A DNA stretch of 38,262 nt, from positions 1 through 38,262 of the forward strand of contig DAOUAM010000013.1 in the NCBI GenBank assembly GCA_034433305.1, in the 5' to 3' direction. Origin of the DNA: DAOUAM01 sp034433305 (GTDB lineage: Bacteria > Chloroflexota > Dehalococcoidia > Lucifugimonadales > DAOUAM01). Below, piece by piece: positions 8,850 to 16,127 of the stretch. The translations under genes were made by a program, and so were the position numbers. Below the pieces are notes generated by a model. That model had not been told where the DNA came from, did no database searches, and saw only the letters and a program-made list of their open reading frames with translations. Numbering within the stretch: position 1 is the first letter of the stretch; every line of letters starts with the position of its first letter.

Positions 8850-9635
8850 ATGAGCACCAGGACAGGGGTGGACATTGAGGCGTTGCGCGAGGGCGTGAGG
8901 AAGAAGTACGCCCAGGTAGCCACGACGCCAGGCCAGACCTTCCACTTTCACACCGGAAGGCCGCTGGCCGAGGCGTTGGGGTACCCGCAGGAAATACTGA
9001 GAGGTCTGCCGGAGGCGGTAGTGGAGACCTTCGCGGGCGTGGGCAATCCCTTTTCCCTTGGCCCCATCGCGCCAGGGGAAAAGGTGGTGGACGTAGGCTC
9101 GGGCAGCGGCTTTGACTGCATCGTGGCCGCGCACTACGTCCAGGGCCAGGGCAAGGTCATAGGCGTGGACATGACGCCGGAAATGCTGGACAAGGCCGAG
9201 GCCAACTGCAGGCTCGTCGGCCTGGACAACCTGGAGTTACGCTTCGGCTACGCCGAGGCCCTGCCGGTGGAGGACGCCTGGGCCGACGTGGTCATCAGCA
9301 ACGGCGTCATCAACCTCTGCCCGGACAAAGGGAGGGTATTCAGAGAGGTCTTTCGCGTCCTGAAGCCAGGGGGCAGGCTCCTCCTGGCCGATATCGTCAC
9401 CCACAAGGAGGTGCCAGAGTCGGCCAGGGCCGACATAGACCTGTGGGCCGCCTGAGTGGGAGGCGCTCTGCTGGAAGCAGAGTACCTTCAGGCCATCCGG
9501 AAGGCCGGCTTCGAGGACGTGGAGCTGGTCTGGACCATGGACGTCTTCAAGGGCGCGGAGGGAGAGGCCAGCGCCAGGGCCTTCGGCACTGTGGGCGCCA
9601 ACATCAGGGCGAGAAAGCCGTCCGGCGCTGGATAG
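8850..9635 (+). CDS. ArsM-like SAM methyltransferase with a predicted selenocysteine (UGA at 9453-9455)
   Basis: Predicted 261-residue methyltransferase of the arsenite-methyltransferase family. The start ATG at 8850 has GAGGAGGG six bases upstream. SAM motif I is VDVGSGSGFD (80-89), followed by GVDMTPEMLDKAE. SNGVINL (150-156) and RVLKPGGRLLLADIV are the ArsM fingerprints. The frame meets TGA at codon 202 (after DLWAA), then continues without a break as VGGALLEAEYLQAIRKAGF, which is exactly the conserved ArsM C-terminal region. In ArsM that codon is the Cys of the C-x-GAL motif, so Sec is the natural reading. A SECIS-like hairpin follows. The other arsenic-binding cysteines are absent (VGNP for CGNP, SNGVINL for SNCVINL), so the substrate need not be arsenite. 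First gene of an operon with TusA- and DsrE-like genes. Confidence 0.85.
9465..9483 (+). promoter_or_regulatory. SECIS-like hairpin of the methyltransferase gene
   Basis: Just after the TGA at 9453-9455, CTCTGC (9466-9471) pairs with GCAGAG (9477-9482), extended by a G-U pair at 9465/9483, around the loop TGGAA. A guanine is the second loop base, 18 bases after the UGA. A short stem with a G among the first loop bases, 16-37 bases downstream of UGA, is the known bacterial SECIS pattern. Confidence 0.65.
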
Positions 9636-9718
9636 CCACGCCATCGGAGGGCCAGCCCGTCCAGGCTGTGCTCGCAGGCCTGTTCCGGCATAACCTGCTT
9701 GGCAAGGAGCAAGAAGCA

Positions 9719-9985
9719 ATGAGTCCTCAGGTACAGCGGCGCCGCCTGGATGTGACAGGCAAGGTATGCCCTTACCCCACGGTGGAGACCCAGAAGGCGC
9801 TGGATGCTATGGGTTGGGGGGAAGTGCTGGAGGTCGTGTCCGACTACATGCCAGCCCGGACTACCATTCCATACCTGTGCTGGCAGCAGAAGTTCCCCTG
9901 GGAGATTGTGGAGGAGGGTAACGGACGGTTCCGCGTGATCATAAAGAAGGAGACAGGGAGTCCACAGCCGCCACCTGCCTTTTAG
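9719..9985 (+). CDS. TusA/SirA-family sulfurtransferase-like protein
   Basis: Small predicted sulfur (or selenium) carrier of the TusA fold, 88 aa, the usual family size. The start ATG at 9719 has AAGGAG ten bases upstream. LDVTGKVCPYPTVETQKAL contains the TusA Cys-Pro-x-Pro motif with the persulfide-carrying Cys at residue 17. The C-terminal FRVIIKKE strand is typical. It sits between two predicted selenoprotein genes and downstream of the same promoter. TusA and DsrE domains are fused in the selenium-associated protein YedF, so a role in passing selenium or sulfur to the DsrE-like neighbour is plausible but inferred. A second Cys lies in YLCWQQ. Confidence 0.85.
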   Translation: MSPQVQRRRLDVTGKVCPYPTVETQKALDAMGWGEVLEVVSDYMPARTTIPYLCWQQKFPWEIVEEGNGRFRVIIKKETGSPQPPPAF

Positions 9986-10038
9986 GAAGGTGAGAGGACA
10001 GCTAATTGAGGTAACAAGTACTGGTATAGGAGGGAATA

Positions 10039-10398
10039 GTGCCCAAACTACTGCTCGTCGCAACTCACGCTACCGACGACCCTACCAAGGCAACACTTCC
10101 CCTGGTGACCGCCGTCGGCGCGAAGACCGGCGGTATCGAGTGTACCCTGGCCTTTGTCGGTGAAGGCGCCACCCTCATCCGCGATGTTGTTGCCAACAGT
10201 GTGCACGGGGTAGGCTTTTCGCCCTTCAAGGAGTTGATGTCCCAGGTCATTAGCGCCAAAGTGCCCATATATGTTTGAGGCGCCTGCTCCGTCGCCCGTG
10301 GGGTGACGGCCGACGACCTGAAGGGAAAGAACGCCACCTTCATGGACCCCATCATGTTCGCCAGGCTGTGCAGCGAGCATAACGTGGTCACCTTCTGA
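10039..10398 (+). CDS. DsrE-family protein with a predicted selenocysteine in a U-x-x-C motif (UGA at 10276-10278)
   Basis: Predicted 119-residue DsrE/DsrF-like protein, a fold used for sulfur relay and peroxide- or persulfide-type chemistry. It starts with GTG at 10039, with GGAGGG four bases upstream. The body reads PKLLLVATHATDDPTKATLPL, typical of DsrE-like proteins. At codon 80 the frame reaches TGA after VPIYV and continues GACSVARGVTADDLKGKN to a second TGA at 10396. DsrE relatives carry CGAC here, so the natural reading is Sec80-Gly-Ala-Cys83, a redox pair like thioredoxin-type U-x-x-C motifs. A strong SECIS-like hairpin follows the UGA. Termination at codon 80 would remove the conserved catalytic region. 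Last gene of the three-gene operon. Confidence 0.87.
10289..10309 (+). promoter_or_regulatory. SECIS-like hairpin of the DsrE-like gene
   Basis: Bases 10289-10297 pair with 10301-10309 (nine pairs, including one G-U) around the loop GTG. The loop starts 20 bases after the UGA at 10276-10278. Size, position and the GU-containing apical loop all fit the bacterial SECIS consensus. Confidence 0.75.
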
Positions 10399-10416
10399 CA
10401 ACGCACCTCGCAGTTG

Positions 10417-10459
10417 GCCCATGTGCCCGGTCTGACTGGTGGAGGCTGGGCACATGGGC
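10417..10459. terminator. Hairpin between convergent operons
   Basis: A perfect 12-bp inverted repeat (10417-10428 with 10448-10459, 19-nt loop) separates the plus-strand selenoprotein operon from the minus-strand MaoC genes. No T-run follows on either strand, so termination would be non-canonical. Confidence 0.45.
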
Positions 10460-10496
10460 ATGTCACTGGGGATGGCTGGAGAGGGCAGGCAGTACC

Positions 10497-10943
10497 CTAT
10501 AGCACCAGCGTCGCCTCGGCCATGCCCATGAGTTTCCCATGCTGATTGACGCCGCTGATGGCGCACTCCACCAGCTTCTTGCCGCCCTCGACGCGCTTGC
10601 CCGTGACCTTGCCGGTGAAGGTCACCGTGTCGCCTGGCCGGAAAGGCTCGATGGCCTTGAAGCTCAGGCGTCCACCGTTGTAGAAGGCGCCGGCCGGGAA
10701 CCAGCGCTCCAGCATCTGGGCTATGTAGGCCATGGTGGTGACGCCGGCGTTCACCGTGCCGGCGAACAGCCCCGACCTGGCGAACTCCGGGTCGGTGTGG
10801 ATGTTCCTGGGGTTAGGCTCGCCCTCCAGCTCCGAGTACCTGGCCTGGTTGATGGTCTCCTGGGTCTCGCTGATAGTGAAGGGAGGCAACTCGTCCCCAA
10901 CGGTGACCGCCTCGAAGGTCACAGGCTGCATTTGCAGGGCCAT
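10497..10943 (-). CDS. MaoC-like hydratase/dehydratase, Glu variant
   Basis: Hot-dog-fold protein of the MaoC/R-hydratase type, 148 aa, predicted to hydrate or dehydrate an acyl-CoA. The ATG at 10941-10943 has AAGGAGGTG seven bases before it. The hydratase-2 motif is recognisable as GEPNPRNIH (41-49): Asn, Pro and His are present, but the catalytic Asp position is Glu42. A GRLSFKAIEPFRPGDTVTFTGKV strand pair and a C-terminal VNQHGKLMGMAEATLVL follow, as in the family. It is the downstream partner of the gene at 11030-11536; two such subunits often act together. Substrate unknown. Confidence 0.85.
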   Translation of the reverse strand: MALQMQPVTFEAVTVGDELPPFTISETQETINQARYSELEGEPNPRNIHTDPEFARSGLFAGTVNAGVTTMAYIAQMLERWFPAGAFYNGGRLSFKAIEPFRPGDTVTFTGKVTGKRVEGGKKLVECAISGVNQHGKLMGMAEATLVL

Positions 10944-11029
10944 CCTGGCACCTCCTTGTTGTTAGCTGTCAGCTTTCAGCCTGGCGTGGGGAAGCTGACC
11001 GCTGACGGCTGAATGTTGAAAGCTGGTCG

Positions 11030-11536
11030 CTACCCCTGCCTTGACTCGCCGGGCGGCTTCTGGCCCCTGGCGTACTCGAAAATACAGGTGTAGTCGTACT
11101 CGGCCACCTTCTGGCCGTGCTGGTTGATGGCCTCAATGCGGAAGGTGACGAACTTGTTGCCCCGACGCTCGTACTTCTCCAGCACCCTGCCCCAGCTTGT
11201 GATGGAGTCGCCGGCGCGGATGGGCGCCGACCAGCGCACCTCGCACTTGGCGAAGGGCGTCTGCCGGGGCGCCACGCTGGCCCGCTCCAGGGCCACAAAG
11301 CCATGGTTGGCGGCGATGTCCTGCCGCCGCAGCGGCGCCACCGCGAAGACCATCGTCGGCATGGCCAGCACCTGCCCGTCCTCGCCGCCGGCGCTGTGGT
11401 ACGCCGGGTTGAAGTCCCTCACCCTGGCGGCATAGCGGGCGATGGACTCCCGCGTGACCTGGATGGTCACCGGCTGGTTGCGCTGGCCGACCTGGACGGC
11501 GTCGTACTCCCAGCGCTTCTCCTGCACTTCCGTCAT
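11030..11536 (-). CDS. MaoC-like hydratase/dehydratase with canonical Asp/His
   Basis: Second hot-dog-fold MaoC-like protein, 168 aa, first gene of the two-gene minus-strand unit. The ATG at 11534-11536 is chosen because AGGAG lies six bases upstream and the promoter at 11566-11594 gives a short leader; the earlier in-frame ATGs at 11560 and 11557 lie at or ahead of the predicted start of transcription. The hydratase motif RDFNPAYH (40-47) keeps the catalytic Asp41 and His47. The C-terminal part (FRIEAINQHGQKVAEYDYTCIFEY) mirrors its partner. The pair probably forms a heteromeric enoyl- or hydroxyacyl-CoA hydratase working with the CoA-transferase transcribed divergently at 11711. Confidence 0.85.
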   Translation of the reverse strand: MTEVQEKRWEYDAVQVGQRNQPVTIQVTRESIARYAARVRDFNPAYHSAGGEDGQVLAMPTMVFAVAPLRRQDIAANHGFVALERASVAPRQTPFAKCEVRWSAPIRAGDSITSWGRVLEKYERRGNKFVTFRIEAINQHGQKVAEYDYTCIFEYARGQKPPGESRQG

Positions 11537-11565
11537 ATGCGTCTCCTGGGCTGACATCACCGCCG

Positions 11566-11594
11566 ATGCTAAAAGCGATGCCGCGCCTTGTCAA
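11566..11594 (-). promoter_or_regulatory. Promoter of the MaoC-like gene pair
   Basis: On the minus strand TTGACA (11594-11589), a 17-base spacer and TAGCAT (11571-11566). Transcription would start near 11559, 23 bases ahead of the ATG at 11536. Confidence 0.6.
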
Positions 11595-11710
11595 TATGCC
11601 TCTGCCCATGTCGCCGGCGCGCGGCTGTGCTAAACTTACGACTCTGGGGCCGCCTGGGGAGCAGACTTCGTACCGGCGGCCGCTAGCAGCGTCGTGAGGG
11701 TACATAGCAG

Positions 11711-14185
11711 ATGAGCCAGGCACTGGAAGGACTGCGCATGCTGGAGGTGGCCGAGGGCGTATCCGGCCCGTACTGCGGCAAGCTTATGGCCGGCCTGGGC
11801 GCCGAGGTCGTCAAGGTCGAGCCGCCCGAGGGTGACGCCGCCCGCCAGGCGGGGCCGTTCCCCGGCGACTCGCCCCATCCCGAGAAGAGCGGCCTGTTCC
11901 TGTACCTGAACACCGGCAAGAAGAGCGTGGCCCTGGACCTGCGCCGTCGTGACGACAGGCAGCGACTCCTGGCCCTGGCCCGGTGGGCCGACGTCCTGGT
12001 GGAAAACTACCCGCCGGGCTTCCTGGACTCCCTGGGCCTGGGCTACGCCTCGCTGGCGACGGCCAACCCCGGGCTGGTCATGGTCTCCATAACGCCCTTT
12101 GGACAGTACGGCCCTTACCGCGACTTCAAGGCCACGGACATGGTCATCCACGCCCTGAGCGGCGAGCTGTACCTGGCCGGCAGGCCCGACCGGGAGCCGC
12201 TGAAGAAGGGTGGCAGCCTGGCGGAGTACCACGGCGGGCTGCACGGCTTCTTCGCCGCCCTGAGCGCCCTCCTGGCCCGCCAGCGCACCGGACGGGGCCA
12301 GCACGTGGACGTGTCCCTGGCCGAGGCCGTCACGTCCATCATCGGCATGTTTGTGATGCAGTGGGCCTACGCCAGGACGGTGTCCCGCCGGCGCGGCGCC
12401 GACGGCCAGCCCTGGCCCAACGGTGTCTGGCCCGCCAGGAACGGCTACGTCCTGGCCTACGGACGCTTCTCCATGGACTGGTGGCCCCTCTTCGTGGAGA
12501 TGATGAAGGATGTACCAGCCTTCGCCGACCCCAGGTTCGCCGCGGCTACCGACCGGGCGCGGCACGTGGAGGAGCTGGACGCCCTCTTCCAGGGGTGGCT
12601 GTCGGAGAAGACCAAGGAGGAGGTGTACCATCTGGCGCAGAAGCACGGCCTGCCCTTTGGCTACGTGGCGACGGCCCCCGACCTGCTGGCCTCGCCCCAG
12701 CTCCAGGCGCGGCGCTTCTTCGTCGAGGTGGAGCACCCGATGGCGGGCAGGCTGCCCTATCCCGGCGCGCCCTTCATCCTGAGCAGGACGCCCTTCCAGT
12801 CCCAGCGGGCGCCGCTGCTGGGCGAGCATAATCGCGAAGTACTGGGCAGGCCGGGCCAGGACAGCCCATCACAGCCTGACACGCCGACCCAGGAGGACGG
12901 CCACAAGCCGCTGCCCCTGGAGGGCGTGAGGGTGCTGGACTTCTCCCACGTCTGGGCGGGGCCATTCTGCGCCCGCCTGCTGGGGGACATGGGCGCCGAG
13001 GTAATCAAGGTGGAGTCGGTAAGTCGCTATGACCCCGAGCGCGGGCCGGCCAGGCTGGAGCCAGGCACACGGGGCCGCATCTACCCCGACGGCAACCCGG
13101 GCCAGCGCCCCTATAACCGCGCCGGCCGCTTCAACGTCTACAACCGCAGCAAGCTGGGCCTCACCCTGGACCTGCGCACCCAGGAGGGCCGCGCCCTCAT
13201 CCGGGAGCTTATTACCATCTCCGATGTCATCGTGGAGAACTTCAGCGTGGGCGTCATGAAGCGCCTGGGCCTGGACTACGAGGACTGCCGCCAGCTTCGG
13301 CCCGACATCATCTACATCTCCATGCCCGGCTTCGGCAGGACGGGGCCGGAGGCAGGCTACGTGGCCTATGGCCTGACCCAGGAGGCCATGGCGGGCCTTT
13401 CCAGCATCACGGGCTACCCTGGAGAGGTGCCGCTGGATACTGGCGTCTTCTACGGCGACCCCACCTGCGGCGTCTTCGGCGCCGTGGCGGCGGTGGCGGC
13501 ACTGTGGCACAGGCAGCGCACGGGCCAGGGCCAGCTCATTGACCTGTCCCAGCGGGAGGCCTTCGCTTCCATCCTGCCGGAGCTGGTCTTCGAGTACACC
13601 ATGAATGGCCGCGTGCTGGCCTCCACGGGCAACAGGCATCCCCGGATGGCCCCCCACGGGTGCTACCGCTGCAAGGGCGACGACGCCTGGATAGCCATCG
13701 CCGTCACCAGCGACCAGGAGTTCGAGGCGCTGTGCCGCGTCCTGGGGCACCCCGAGTGGGCCAGCGACCCCAGGTCCGCCACCGTGGCGGCCCGCAAGGC
13801 CCATGAGGACGAGCTGGACCGCCTTGTCCAGGCCTGGACCGAGCAGCGCGACCCCTGCGAGGCGATGCACACGCTCCAGGCGGCGGGCGTGCCGGCCGGC
13901 GCGGTGCTCACCAACCAGCAGTTGCTGGCAGACCCCCACTTCCAGGCCCGGGGATTCTTCGAGGCGGTGGCCCATCGCGACGCCGGGACTCATGCCTATC
14001 CTGGCATGCCCTGGAAGCTCTCGGGCACGCCCGTCCACGTGCGCCTGCCCGCGCCGTGCTTGGGCCAGCACAACGACTACATCCTGGGCGAGGTGCTGGG
14101 CCTGGCCCCGCCGGAGCTGGAGCGCCTGGCGGAGAAAAATATAATCGGCACCGAGCCCCAGGGAAGCAGCGCTGGTGCGTCATGA
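11711..14185 (+). CDS. Tandem two-domain family III CoA-transferase
   Basis: A single 824-aa protein made of two complete CaiB/BaiF domains. Domain 1 spans about residues 1-380 (GLRMLEVAEGVSGPYC, AEVVKVEPPEGDAARQ). A polar linker (GQDSPSQPDTPTQEDGHKP) follows, then domain 2 from about 402 (LPLEGVRVLDFSHVWAGPFC, AEVIKVESVSRYD). The catalytic Asp position is Glu172 in domain 1 (LAEYHGGL) and Asp583 in domain 2 (YGDPTCGV). This Glu/Asp order is the same as in the split pair 7202-8392 and 6026-7198, to which the two halves correspond. Size and a C-terminal catalytic Asp recall the DMSP CoA-transferase/lyase DddD, but nothing here shows that substrate. GAGGGT lies about 11 bases before the ATG. 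It overlaps the HAD gene by four bases. Confidence 0.93.
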   Translation: MSQALEGLRMLEVAEGVSGPYCGKLMAGLGAEVVKVEPPEGDAARQAGPFPGDSPHPEKSGLFLYLNTGKKSVALDLRRRDDRQRLLALARWADVLVENYPPGFLDSLGLGYASLATANPGLVMVSITPFGQYGPYRDFKATDMVIHALSGELYLAGRPDREPLKKGGSLAEYHGGLHGFFAALSALLARQRTGRGQHVDVSLAEAVTSIIGMFVMQWAYARTVSRRRGADGQPWPNGVWPARNGYVLAYGRFSMDWWPLFVEMMKDVPAFADPRFAAATDRARHVEELDALFQGWLSEKTKEEVYHLAQKHGLPFGYVATAPDLLASPQLQARRFFVEVEHPMAGRLPYPGAPFILSRTPFQSQRAPLLGEHNREVLGRPGQDSPSQPDTPTQEDGHKPLPLEGVRVLDFSHVWAGPFCARLLGDMGAEVIKVESVSRYDPERGPARLEPGTRGRIYPDGNPGQRPYNRAGRFNVYNRSKLGLTLDLRTQEGRALIRELITISDVIVENFSVGVMKRLGLDYEDCRQLRPDIIYISMPGFGRTGPEAGYVAYGLTQEAMAGLSSITGYPGEVPLDTGVFYGDPTCGVFGAVAAVAALWHRQRTGQGQLIDLSQREAFASILPELVFEYTMNGRVLASTGNRHPRMAPHGCYRCKGDDAWIAIAVTSDQEFEALCRVLGHPEWASDPRSATVAARKAHEDELDRLVQAWTEQRDPCEAMHTLQAAGVPAGAVLTNQQLLADPHFQARGFFEAVAHRDAGTHAYPGMPWKLSGTPVHVRLPAPCLGQHNDYILGEVLGLAPPELERLAEKNIIGTEPQGSSAGAS

Positions 14186-14874
14186 AGCCACGGGCGGTCA
14201 TCTTCGACCTGTTTGGCACCCTGGTGCCCACCTACCCCCTGCAGGAGACCAGGCGTGTGCTGACGGAAATAGCCGCGCTCTTCGGCCTCTCGGCGGAAGA
14301 CCTGGCGAAGGTGTGGCGGGAGACGACGCGCCAGCGCCAGACGGGCCTCTTTCCCACGGTCGAGGCGGCCATACTGCACGCCTGCCGCACCCTGGGCTGC
14401 GACCCCGGCCCTGACAAGCTGAAGCAGGCCGCGGCGCTGCGCCTGGAGTCCATGAGGCGTGTGCTCAGCCCTCGCCCCGACGCCCTGGACACCATCGCCC
14501 AGGTCAGGAAGCTGGGCTGCAGGGTGGGCCTGACCAGCAACTGCACGCTGGAGGTGGCCCTGGTCTGGCACGAGACTCCCCTGGCCGGCCTCATCGAGAT
14601 GCCGGTCTTCTCCTGCACGGCGGGGGCCATGAAGCCCGACCCGCGCATCTACGCCCAGGCATACGAAAAGCTGGGGGTGAGTCCGCACGAGTGCCTGTAC
14701 GTTGGGGACGGCGAGGACGACGAGCTTGCGGGGGCCGCCGCGCTGGGCATGCGCCCCGTGCTGGTCCACGTCCCTCACGAGCGCCGCGAGCGGGACACGC
14801 GCCCGCTGCCCGGCCAGGTCCCGTGGCCGTCCATCTCTTCGCTGGGCCAGGTGCTGGCGCTGCTGGGCGGCTAG
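14182..14874 (+). CDS. HAD-superfamily hydrolase (subfamily IA)
   Basis: Predicted 230-aa hydrolase with a Rossmann core and a helical cap, acting on a small phosphorylated or halogenated substrate. The ATG overlaps the stop of the CoA-transferase gene as ATGA, so it is probably translated by coupling. Motif I is IFDLFGTLVP with the nucleophile Asp9; the Asp usual two residues later in phosphatases is Phe11, as in some non-phosphatase members. Motif II is TSN, motif III Lys is in MKPDPRIY, and motif IV is GDGEDDE. The cap carries ETRRVLTEIAALFGLSAEDL. Coupling suggests a job linked to the CoA-transferase pathway, but no specific substrate is visible. Confidence 0.85.
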   Translation: MKPRAVIFDLFGTLVPTYPLQETRRVLTEIAALFGLSAEDLAKVWRETTRQRQTGLFPTVEAAILHACRTLGCDPGPDKLKQAAALRLESMRRVLSPRPDALDTIAQVRKLGCRVGLTSNCTLEVALVWHETPLAGLIEMPVFSCTAGAMKPDPRIYAQAYEKLGVSPHECLYVGDGEDDELAGAAALGMRPVLVHVPHERRERDTRPLPGQVPWPSISSLGQVLALLGG

Positions 14875-14889
14875 CGTGCCTGCTTGGCC

Positions 14890-15999
14890 CTACTCCGTCT
14901 GGTAGCGCCCGGCGCCGTCGGCGGCGTAGCGCCTGAGGGCGTCCTCGTCCAGCTCCACGCCCAGGCCGGGGCCTTCGGGCGCGACGCCGAAGCCGGCCTC
15001 CAGCGTCGGCGACTTGACCAGCACGTCGTCCACGAAGAGCAGCGGGCCAAGGATGTCCACCGGGTACAGGCGGTTGCGTATGGCCGTCGCCAGGTGGAGC
15101 GAGGCCGCCGTCTTGATGCCCGAGTCGTGGCTGGTGCCCATGGTCCAGCCAATGCCGGCGCACTCCAGCGCCCCGGCGGTCTGCGCCGTGCGCCGGATGC
15201 CCCAGGTGGTGGGCATGATGTTGACGCAGCGGATGCCCGGCTTGCCTGCGCGGATGATGCCGGCCAGGTCGGCCAGGGAAGACCAGCCCGCGTGTATGGA
15301 TATGCCCACGCCGGTGGCGTCGGCGATCTCCTGGTAGTCGTCCCAGTTGGAGGGCGACGGGTCTTTCAGCAGCTCCAGCTTGACACCGCTGGCCTTCATC
15401 TCCAGCGTCTGCCTGATGGCGGTGGCCTTGTCGTGGCCCTGGTTGCTGTCGGGGCGGATGGGGATGTCGCCTGCCACCTCGGCCACGCGCAGCACGCGCT
15501 CCAGGTCGCCGGGCACGCCCACCTTCATCTTCAGCACGTTGGTGAAGCCCTGCTCCACGTGCGTCCGGGCATCCAGGACCTGCTCCTCCAGGGAGCGGTA
15601 GGCGATAGTCCAGGTCAGGGGCACCTTCTCCCTGAATTTTCCGCCCAGCAACTGGTACACAGGCACGTTCAGGGCCTTGCCCACCAGGTCGTGCAGGGCG
15701 AAGTCCACGCCAGCCAGTATGGTTGACGGGCCAAAGACGCGCTCCACGTCGGTGAGGACGGCTTCAAGCTGCATGGGGTCGCGGCCGCGCAGCAGCGGCT
15801 CGACTCGCTGGGCCACTGTCTGTGGCATGTCACGTCCCTTGGCCTCGCCCAGTCCAACCAGGCCCTCATCGGTATGCACCTTGAGGATGGTAGTCTCCAG
15901 GTGCGTCATGGGCCTGCCGGCTAGCTCGGTATGCTTGTTGCGCCAGGGCGAATGGTAAGGTATGGACACCGGGAAGCACTCGATGCGGGTGACTTTCAT
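14890..15999 (-). CDS. Enolase-superfamily protein (mandelate racemase/muconate-lactonizing type), degenerate active site
   Basis: Predicted 369-aa enolase-superfamily member with N-terminal capping domain and (beta/alpha)7 barrel. The ATG at 15997-15999 has GGAGGG six bases upstream, so the ORF start at 16026 is not used. LLKMKVGVPG-type sequence (NVLKMKVG) gives the Lys-x-Lys motif. RPDSNQGHD keeps the first metal-binding Asp. The second ligand (Glu in the usual IEQP) aligns with Lys in LLKDP, and the third (Glu in ADES) with Ala in IHAGW. The barrel-6 Lys of NIKPAK aligns with Thr in NIMPTT. It may therefore not use the usual Mg-assisted enolate chemistry. It converges on the HAD gene 15 bases away. 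Confidence 0.85.
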   Translation of the reverse strand: MKVTRIECFPVSIPYHSPWRNKHTELAGRPMTHLETTILKVHTDEGLVGLGEAKGRDMPQTVAQRVEPLLRGRDPMQLEAVLTDVERVFGPSTILAGVDFALHDLVGKALNVPVYQLLGGKFREKVPLTWTIAYRSLEEQVLDARTHVEQGFTNVLKMKVGVPGDLERVLRVAEVAGDIPIRPDSNQGHDKATAIRQTLEMKASGVKLELLKDPSPSNWDDYQEIADATGVGISIHAGWSSLADLAGIIRAGKPGIRCVNIMPTTWGIRRTAQTAGALECAGIGWTMGTSHDSGIKTAASLHLATAIRNRLYPVDILGPLLFVDDVLVKSPTLEAGFGVAPEGPGLGVELDEDALRRYAADGAGRYQTE

Positions 16000-16127
16000 C
16001 TGATGCCCTCCTTCATCATGGCGCAAGTATATGCCGAGGCCGCGCTATCAGTCCATAGCCTGCCCACTGTAGCCCCTCTCTGCCTCGCCCCCAGAGGGGG
16101 CAAGGACCCTCCCTTTCCCTGCTTGGT

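Noticed and set aside
10396..10398. Second TGA of the DsrE-like gene as another selenocysteine
   Set aside because: The product already has normal DsrE length and the sequence beyond it lacks family similarity, so this is the true stop.
11636..14071. Long minus-strand open frames opposite the tandem CoA-transferase (about 400 aa each)
   Set aside because: They mirror the codon pattern of the plus-strand gene, have no family resemblance and no ribosome sites. Such antisense frames are common at this base composition; similar ones opposite tldD, tldE and the oxidoreductase genes were discarded too.
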